Below the pieces are notes generated by a model, which ran no database searches, was not told the DNA's origin, and saw only the letters and a list, made by a program, of their open reading frames with translations. Shown in pieces: positions 7,280 to 12,037 of a stretch of 12,037 nt of DNA (positions are counted from its first letter, which is position 1; every line of letters starts with the position of its first letter). Origin of the DNA: an uncultured Pseudorhodoferax sp. (GTDB lineage: Bacteria; Pseudomonadota; Gammaproteobacteria; Burkholderiales; Burkholderiaceae); assembly GCA_913776795.1 (NCBI GenBank), contig CAJYRH010000164.1, positions 1-12,037 on the forward strand, in the 5' to 3' direction. A program made the translations under genes and the position numbers.

Positions 7280-7388
7280 AACCGTATGGACGGCGTCGGC
7301 GGCGGCCTGGGCGGTGCAAGCGCCTAGAATTCGGTCCACGTATACGACTATTGTGCAGGGTGTTCTCCCTCCTGCACCATCGGCCCCC

Positions 7389-7769
7389 ATGTCCAGCGCC
7401 CACCCCAAGACCCTTTTGATCGTCGACGACAGCCGCGTGTCGCGCATGATGATCCGCACGCTGGTGGCGGCCCGCAGGCCGCATTGGACACTGCAGGAAT
7501 GCGAGACCGGCGACGAGGCGCTGGACCGGCTGGCGCACGGCGTTCCCGACTACGTGACCATGGACATCAACATGCCCGGCACCATCGGCACGGACGTGGC
7601 AGAGCGCATCCTGCAAGCCTTCCCGCAGGTGCGCATGGCCGTGTTTTCCGCCAACGTGCAGGCGGCGCACCAGGCGCGTGCGGCGTCGATGGGGGCCTGC
7701 TTCGTGCCCAAGCCCGTGAGCGAGCGCAGCGTGCAGCAGGCCCTGAACTTTTTCGACGAGGCCGCGTGA
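7389..7769 (+). CDS. Single-domain response regulator (CheY-like receiver)
   Basis: A 126-residue cytoplasmic receiver domain with no output domain. The canonical residues are present: acidic pair Asp13-Asp14 in LLIVDDS, phosphoacceptor Asp59 in YVTMDINMPG, Ser87 in AVFSAN at the Ser/Thr switch position, and Lys108 in FVPKPV. It ends in a 4-base GTGA overlap with the CheC-family gene, so the two are translationally coupled. Family logic suggests that an unseen histidine kinase phosphorylates Asp59 and that the CheC protein removes the phosphate. ATG 7389 gives a normal receiver N terminus but has no clear SD sequence; in-frame GTG 7353 is an alternative that would add 12 residues rich in Pro and Ala. 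No kinase gene is in the window. Confidence 0.93.
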   Translation: MSSAHPKTLLIVDDSRVSRMMIRTLVAARRPHWTLQECETGDEALDRLAHGVPDYVTMDINMPGTIGTDVAERILQAFPQVRMAVFSANVQAAHQARAASMGACFVPKPVSERSVQQALNFFDEAA

Positions 7770-8377
7770 TCGCGTTGACCGAGCTGCAGACCGACGCGCT
7801 CGCGGAGATGTTCAACATCGGCGCGGGGCACGCGGCTGCCAGCCTGTCGGAGATCGTCGGCGACGAGGTTCTGCTCTCCATCCCGCGCATCGCGTTCTGC
7901 CGTCGCGAGGACCTGGGCCAGAACCTGGCTTCGCTGCGCAGCGAGCGGCTCGGCGCAGTGCGCCAGGACTTCAGCGGCAGCTTCACGGTCAACGCCTCGC
8001 TGCTCTTCACCGAGGACAAGGCCCTGGAGATCGTGCGCGAGATGCTGGGTTCCCAGGTCAGCGTGGACGACCTGCCCGAGTTCGAGCAGGAGGCCATGTG
8101 CGAGCTCGGCAACATCATCCTCAATGCCTGCATGGCCGCGATCGCGGAGATGCTGGGCGTGGAGATGACCAGCACGCTGCCCCAGTACTTCGTGAACCGG
8201 ACCGAGACGGTGCTGCACGAACTGACGTCGGACATGCAGCAGCCGGTGGTGCTGGTGCTGCACATCGACCTGACCATCGAGAAGCGCGAGACGCACGGCG
8301 CGCTCGTGTTCCTGCTGAGTTCGGCGTCGTTCCACGAACTGATCGCAGCCGTCGACAGGTTCCTGGCACGCATTTGA
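7766..8377 (+). CDS. CheC-family CheY-P phosphatase
   Basis: A 203-residue protein of the CheC/CheX/FliY phosphatase family. Both pseudo-symmetric active sites are intact: Asp10-Glu14-Asn17 followed 23 residues later by Pro40, and Glu109-Glu113-Asn116 followed 23 residues later by Pro139. These fit the family pattern (D/S)xxxExxN(x22)P, with Glu for Asp/Ser at the first place of site two. In the family, Glu and Asn position a water to attack the receiver aspartyl phosphate. The start is GTG 7766, overlapping the receiver stop by four bases, with ACGAGG just upstream. No cheD, cheA or receptor gene is present, so the partner is most likely the adjacent receiver protein and the role need not be chemotaxis. 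The family call is firm and the partner is inferred. Confidence 0.92.
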   Translation: MIALTELQTDALAEMFNIGAGHAAASLSEIVGDEVLLSIPRIAFCRREDLGQNLASLRSERLGAVRQDFSGSFTVNASLLFTEDKALEIVREMLGSQVSVDDLPEFEQEAMCELGNIILNACMAAIAEMLGVEMTSTLPQYFVNRTETVLHELTSDMQQPVVLVLHIDLTIEKRETHGALVFLLSSASFHELIAAVDRFLARI

Positions 8378-8411
8378 GCGAGCAAGAGGCTTCGCGCCCT
8401 TTCCGCAACCC

Positions 8412-9410
8412 ATGACAGTGTCGCGCTTGAAGGTGAACTGGCCCCTGTTGTCCGACGCACTGGCGTTGGGGCTGGTGCTGCTCGACGGCAAGGGCCGCGT
8501 GCTGCACTGGAATGCCTGGATCGGCCGCTACGCCGGCGTGGCGCTGGCCGATGCGCAGGGCCGCACGCTGGAGCAGGTGTTTCCGGATGCGCTGTCGGCG
8601 CCGTTCCGCAGTGCCCTGGGCAATGCCCTGCGGCACCACCTGCCGATCGTCCTGTCCAATGTGCTGCACCATGCGCCGTTGCCCCTGTACGCGCGACCCG
8701 AGCACCGCGCCGGCAATCAGCGGCTGCCGCAGTCGGTGACGATCACGCCGGTCGCACAGCCCGAGGGCGGCCACCTGTGCCTGCTGCAGGTGACCGACAC
8801 CAGCACGCTGGCCACCCGCGAACGCGTGCTGCAGCTGCGCTCGGAACGGCTGTCCCGCGAGGCCGTGGTCGATGGCCTCACGGGCATCTACAACCGCAAG
8901 CACCTGGACGACAAGCTGCGTGCGGAACTGGAGCGCGCGCAGCGCAGCCAGGTACCGGTGGCGCTCGTGATGTTCGACGTGGACAGCTTCAAGGCCTACA
9001 ACGACACCTACGGCCACCCGGCCGGCGACCGGGTGCTGGTGGCCATCGCCCACGCGGCGCGCGAGCAGATCAACCGCGCCACCGACGTGCTGGCCCGCTA
9101 CGGGGGCGAGGAGTTCGCTGCGGTGCTGCCAGCGTCGGACAAGATCGGCGCGCAGCTCGTGGCCGAGAAGATCCGCAGCGCAGTGGAGGCGCTGGCGATC
9201 CCGCACCAGGCCTCCAGCGTGGCGCCCTGCGTGACCGTGAGCCTGGGTGTGGCCTGCCACGATCCGCGCGACGGCTTCCCGGGCGCCCACGAACTGCTGG
9301 AGTTGGCCGACCGCGCGCTCTATTCCGCCAAGCGCAACGGCCGCAACCAGGTGCGCTGGACCGTCAGCAGTGCCACGCCGCTGGACATCTTCCCTGTGAC
9401 GCAGCGCTGA
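8412..9410 (+). CDS. Cytoplasmic PAS-GGDEF diguanylate cyclase
   Basis: A 332-residue enzyme predicted to make cyclic di-GMP from two GTP. Residues about 10-130 form a PAS-like sensor (ALGLVLLDGKGRVLHWNAWI, then later SVTITPV and LLQVTD). A helical linker (132-152) leads to the GGDEF domain: DGLTGIYNRKHLDD (154-167), metal-binding Asp189 in FDVDSFKAYND, GHPAGD (201-206) and signature GGEEF at 231-235. The inhibitory I-site RATD (222-225) lies five residues before GGEEF, so product feedback is likely. There is no membrane segment, so the signal is cytoplasmic or comes through partner proteins. The gene follows the CheC gene by 34 bp, as the last gene of the operon. ATG 8412 lacks a good SD sequence. 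Its stop directly abuts the stop of the opposite-strand LOG gene. Confidence 0.94.
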   Translation: MTVSRLKVNWPLLSDALALGLVLLDGKGRVLHWNAWIGRYAGVALADAQGRTLEQVFPDALSAPFRSALGNALRHHLPIVLSNVLHHAPLPLYARPEHRAGNQRLPQSVTITPVAQPEGGHLCLLQVTDTSTLATRERVLQLRSERLSREAVVDGLTGIYNRKHLDDKLRAELERAQRSQVPVALVMFDVDSFKAYNDTYGHPAGDRVLVAIAHAAREQINRATDVLARYGGEEFAAVLPASDKIGAQLVAEKIRSAVEALAIPHQASSVAPCVTVSLGVACHDPRDGFPGAHELLELADRALYSAKRNGRNQVRWTVSSATPLDIFPVTQR

Positions 9411-10244
9411 TCAGCGCGCGAGCCGCATGTCGCGTGCAAGCGCCTCGGCCAAGGTGTGCGGATCCTCGACGAAGCGCACCAGATCGGTGACCTCGTTCGC
9501 ACGGATCGTGCCCAGCCGGGCCATCTCCTGCACGCGCTGCTCGAAGCCTTTCCAATAGACCGCGCGCGGGCCGACCAGGTAGATCGGCACGGGGTCGAGC
9601 TGGCGGCTCTTGATCGATTCCACCGTTTGGTAGATCTCCCACTCGGTGCCGGTGCCGCCGGGCGTGACGACGACGGCCGCGGCGTGGAGCACCATCATGG
9701 ACTCGCGCATGGCCACGCTCGTGAACACCAGGCCGTCGCTGACGATGGGCTGGCCCTGCCAGGTTTGGAACGCAAGCCGCGCATCGGCCTTGTCGCGCGC
9801 CGGGCCGTAGTACGTGGTGTAGCCGATGCTGGGGCCGCCGGCCTCGGTGGCGCCACGTGCGGCCGCTTCCATCATGCCGGGTCCGGCGCCGGTCAGTATC
9901 GGCAACCTGGTGCCGTGCGCGCGTGTCCAGTCCGCGGCGAAGCGGCGCACGCCCTGGTAGAGCCGGCCGCTGTCCGTCGGCGGCGCGCCGGCCCTGTCCT
10001 CGCCCAGGCGCGAGCTGCCGTAGACCACGACAAACCCGCGCGGATATTTCCCCGTCTTGAAAGCCTCGGCACAGTGCAGGTCGCGTGCCATGTCGGCCGC
10101 CGTGAGCCGATTTTCCTCGCCCTTGTACGGGCCCGTGTAGCTTGCGTTCGGCGCCACGCTCGTGCAGGCCACCGGAACGGTCAGCGTGGCACACCCCTGC
10201 AGCATGCAAAGCGACGCGACGAGCAGCCAGCAGCCGGTGCGCAT
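9411..10244 (-). CDS. LOG-family (TIGR00730-like) lipoprotein
   Basis: LOG-family proteins are Rossmann-fold phosphoribohydrolases that release a base and ribose 5-phosphate from nucleoside monophosphates; older annotation calls them lysine decarboxylases. Here LTGAGPGMMEAAARGA (117-132) and the signature PGGTGTEWE (195-203, Glu203) are clear. The usual Arg-Lys before it is Arg180-Glu181. The protein has 277 residues from ATG 10244. Unusually, it begins with a lipoprotein signal (MR, hydrophobic core, lipobox LQGC with Cys18), and mature residue 2 is Ala, predicting export and probably outer-membrane anchoring. GTG 10262 is an in-frame alternative overlapping the upp stop as GTGA; ATG 10244 is preferred for its GGGA at 8 nt spacing and compact signal peptide. 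It is co-transcribed with upp. Whether it is active outside the cytoplasm is unknown. Confidence 0.87.
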   Translation of the reverse strand: MRTGCWLLVASLCMLQGCATLTVPVACTSVAPNASYTGPYKGEENRLTAADMARDLHCAEAFKTGKYPRGFVVVYGSSRLGEDRAGAPPTDSGRLYQGVRRFAADWTRAHGTRLPILTGAGPGMMEAAARGATEAGGPSIGYTTYYGPARDKADARLAFQTWQGQPIVSDGLVFTSVAMRESMMVLHAAAVVVTPGGTGTEWEIYQTVESIKSRQLDPVPIYLVGPRAVYWKGFEQRVQEMARLGTIRANEVTDLVRFVEDPHTLAEALARDMRLAR

Positions 10245-10252
10245 GGCATCGG

Positions 10253-10256
10253 TCCC
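10253..10256 (-). promoter_or_regulatory. Ribosome binding site favouring ATG 10244 of the LOG-family gene
   Basis: On the - strand GGGA lies 8 nt before ATG 10244, while the alternative GTG 10262 has no SD-like sequence in front and would depend on coupling to the end of upp. Confidence 0.4.
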
Positions 10257-10258
10257 GG

Positions 10259-10888
10259 TCACTTGGTGCCGAAGATGCGGTCGCCCGCATCGCCCAGGCC
10301 CGGCAGGATGTAGCCGTGCTCGTTGAGCTGACGGTCGATGGCGGCCGTGTAGATCGGCACGTCAGGGTGTTCCTTCTGCATGGTGGCGATGCCCTCGGGG
10401 CAGGTCAACAGGCAGACGAACTTGATCGATTTGGGATTGAGCTCCTTGAGCCGCTCGACCGCGGCGCTGGCCGAGTTGCCGGTGGCCAGCATCGGGTCGA
10501 CGACGATGATGTCGCGCTCGTGCATGTCCTGCGGCATCTTGAAGTAGTACTCCACGGCCACCAGGGTCTTGGGGTCGCGGTACAGGCCCACATGGCCCAC
10601 GCGCGCGCCCGGAACGATGTTGAGCATGCCTTCCAGAATGCCGTTGCCGGCGCGCAGGATGGAGACGAAGACCAGCTTCTTGCCGTCGATGACGTTGGAG
10701 CGCATGGTCTCCAGCGGCGTCTCGATCTCGATCTCCTGCATGGCCATGTCGCGTGTGACCTCGTAGGCCATCAGGCTGGCCAGCTCGTTGAGCAGCCGGC
10801 GGAAGGTGTTGGTGCTGGCGTCCTTGCGGCGCATCAGCGTCAGCTTGTGCTGCACCAGGGGGTGGTCGATCAGGTGGACATTGGACAT
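10259..10888 (-). CDS. upp: Uracil phosphoribosyltransferase
   Basis: A 209-residue cytoplasmic enzyme (E. coli Upp has 208) that joins uracil and PRPP to give UMP and pyrophosphate. The N terminus [36 protein letters not shown] (about 72-89), the PRPP loop [20 protein letters not shown] and the uracil-binding C terminus [17 protein letters not shown] are all present and unbroken. ATG 10888 is chosen because it matches the family start; upstream in-frame extension to 10966 would run into the preceding gene. Only 28 bp separate it from the upstream DUF1688 gene, and its stop overlaps the alternative GTG of the LOG-family gene. URC6 of the URC uracil-degradation pathway is itself a uracil phosphoribosyltransferase, so this copy may serve catabolism as well as salvage. 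Confidence is very high for function and moderate for pathway role. Confidence 0.97.
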   Translation of the reverse strand: MSNVHLIDHPLVQHKLTLMRRKDASTNTFRRLLNELASLMAYEVTRDMAMQEIEIETPLETMRSNVIDGKKLVFVSILRAGNGILEGMLNIVPGARVGHVGLYRDPKTLVAVEYYFKMPQDMHERDIIVVDPMLATGNSASAAVERLKELNPKSIKFVCLLTCPEGIATMQKEHPDVPIYTAAIDRQLNEHGYILPGLGDAGDRIFGTK

Positions 10889-10916
10889 GGCGACTTCTTG
10901 TTGGTTGCAAATGGAA

Positions 10917-12037
10917 CTAGAAAACGGTGCCGTCGCTGGCGATGTGCAGTGGCGGCAAGCCCCCACGCAAGCGCTGGGCCAGCACGCGGCCCATGGCCCA
11001 GGTGCCGCCTTCCAGGACGCAGGCCAGCGGCAGCTGCGACGTGCCCACGCCGAGCTGGGCGCGCACGATGGGCGCCAACTCGTCGAGCAGGGCGACGGTC
11101 AGGGCCCGCCATTCGACCACGAGCTCGTCGCCGGGATGCCATGTGCGCGTGGCCAGCGCTGCGTCGCGCAGCGTCAGCACACCCGCATCGAGCAACAGGC
11201 CGCCGTTGCGGTACTCGGGCAGGCCGGTCAGCGCGTCGATGCCGTCGACGTGCACGCCGGCCCACTGGAACGGCTCCAGCAGCGAGTAGGTGAGCCACTG
11301 CGAAAGCTTGTGGAACGGCATCCAGCCGGCGGAGAGTCCCGGGCCCGCCACCGCATCGTGGCGCCAGCAGTCGCCGAGCGGCTGCGTGCCGATGCAGTTC
11401 TGCGCAGGCCAGATGCCCGACAGCGACATCAGCAGCTGCGACAGGATGCCATGCGCCGCCACCGTGGCGGTGGGGGCGATGCCCGTCGGCCCCATGGGCG
11501 CCACCAGCATGTCGAACAGGCCGCCCGGACGGCCCTGTGGCCCGAACACCTCGGGCTGTGCGGCCATGGCCTCGCCGAGCCTGCGCAGCAGCAGCACCCG
11601 CCCCTCGAGCCCGACCAGCGGGTTCGAGCCGCCGACCTGAAATGCCTGCGCCAGGCGCTCGGGCAACAGGCCACGCAGGCCTGCCGCGTCGACCTGCAGC
11701 GGATGCGCAGGGTCGCTCGAGAACATTCCGCCCAGGAAGGCATGCCAGCTCGCCACGCCCAGGCCTTCGGAGCGTGCGAAGCGCTGGCCGCTGGAGGTTT
11801 CCAGGTAGCTCCAGTCCGGTCCGGCCCCGGCGTCCAGCAGCACGCTGACCAGGGCCAGATCGATCATGGCGCGGGCACGCGCCGGCGGGTCCAGCGGTGC
11901 GAGCCGCGCATCCAGGTCGGCCTTGCGGTCGACGCCGCCGGCCTCGAAGTGGCGCCAGCGGCTGTGGAACGGGATCTTGAGATCGGGATAGCGCTGCCGC
12001 GTCAGCGCGGCCACGTCGGCCGCGGTGCCATGCAGCG
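10917..12037 (-). CDS. URC4: URC4/Urg3-family protein (DUF1688), 5'-truncated
   Basis: The frame stays open to the window edge, so the N terminus (probably some tens of residues) is missing; the visible part has about 373 residues. Recognisable family segments are [19 protein letters not shown] near the edge, [70 protein letters not shown] and [18 protein letters not shown]4 is needed for uracil degradation by the URC pathway described in the yeast Lachancea kluyveri and is found in bacterial clusters with URC1 (a GTP cyclohydrolase II relative) and a uracil phosphoribosyltransferase. Its biochemical step is not settled. Here upp follows after 28 bp, which matches that cluster. GTG 12014 is an internal codon. 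The true start and possibly URC1 lie upstream, outside the window. Confidence 0.93.
   Translation of the reverse strand, partial: LHGTAADVAALTRQRYPDLKIPFHSRWRHFEAGGVDRKADLDARLAPLDPPARARAMIDLALVSVLLDAGAGPDWSYLETSSGQRFARSEGLGVASWHAFLGGMFSSDPAHPLQVDAAGLRGLLPERLAQAFQVGGSNPLVGLEGRVLLLRRLGEAMAAQPEVFGPQGRPGGLFDMLVAPMGPTGIAPTATVAAHGILSQLLMSLSGIWPAQNCIGTQPLGDCWRHDAVAGPGLSAGWMPFHKLSQWLTYSLLEPFQWAGVHVDGIDALTGLPEYRNGGLLLDAGVLTLRDAALATRTWHPGDELVVEWRALTVALLDELAPIVRAQLGVGTSQLPLACVLEGGTWAMGRVLAQRLRGGLPPLHIASDGTVF

Noticed and set aside
7325..7330. TAGAAT as a -10 box for the receiver operon.
   Set aside because: It matches 5 of 6 consensus bases, but no -35-like hexamer exists at 16-18 bp upstream, so a promoter call is not supported.
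5595..7388. The long + strand open frame leading into the receiver gene.
   Set aside because: It is antisense to codA and the start of patatin; only the part from 7389 encodes a recognisable domain, with a normal receiver N terminus there.
10889..10966. N-terminal extension of Upp by 26 residues to 10966.
   Set aside because: The extension overlaps the end of the DUF1688 gene and is not part of the family; the canonical Upp N terminus begins at ATG 10888.

Overview
The window is GC-rich, densely coded chromosomal DNA. Its protein families (YfcG-type glutathione transferase, RcnB-like protein, proteobacterial CodA, URC4/Upp pair) and codon use suggest a betaproteobacterium of the order Burkholderiales, probably Comamonadaceae-like. 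That placement is inferred from protein character only. There is no sign of a mobile element, CRISPR array, tRNA or rRNA, and gene style is uniform throughout. Two genes are cut by the window edges: the sirtuin at the left and the URC4/DUF1688 gene at the right.

Layout. (1) 1-2012: the end of a SIRT4-like (class II) sirtuin, then a small exported His-rich RcnB-family protein, both on +, facing a YfcG-like glutathione transferase on -. A 9-bp-stem hairpin lies where rcnB and the GST gene converge. (2) 2097-5825 (-): one 1242-residue membrane protein with a patatin phospholipase fold. Its catalytic Ser and Asp are separated by a block of about eight membrane helices, and a Cys-containing C-terminal part follows a possible ninth helix. 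(3) 5913-7205 (-): a CodA-type cytosine deaminase with Cys in place of the Asp that excludes 5-methylcytosine in E. coli CodA. (4) 7389-9410 (+): a signalling operon of a single-domain receiver protein, a CheC-type phosphatase and a PAS-GGDEF diguanylate cyclase. It is divergent from codA across a 183-bp region that carries two inverted repeats. (5) 9411-12037 (-): a pyrimidine operon, transcribed URC4 (DUF1688) -> upp -> lipoprotein LOG-family protein, with a 28-bp gap and then a 4-bp overlap.

How the genes may work together. URC4 and uracil phosphoribosyltransferase are two parts of the URC route of uracil catabolism, in which uracil is first converted to UMP. Cytosine deaminase, encoded nearby but in a separate unit, would feed uracil (or thymine, if it takes 5-methylcytosine) into pyrimidine salvage. 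In the signalling operon the simplest reading is that CheC dephosphorylates the receiver protein next to it and that the pair controls c-di-GMP synthesis by the third gene product. The sirtuin, RcnB-like, GST and patatin genes look like unrelated single genes. The most interesting items are the CodA substitution, the receiver/CheC/diguanylate cyclase operon, the exported LOG-family protein in a URC operon, and the split-catalytic-site membrane patatin.
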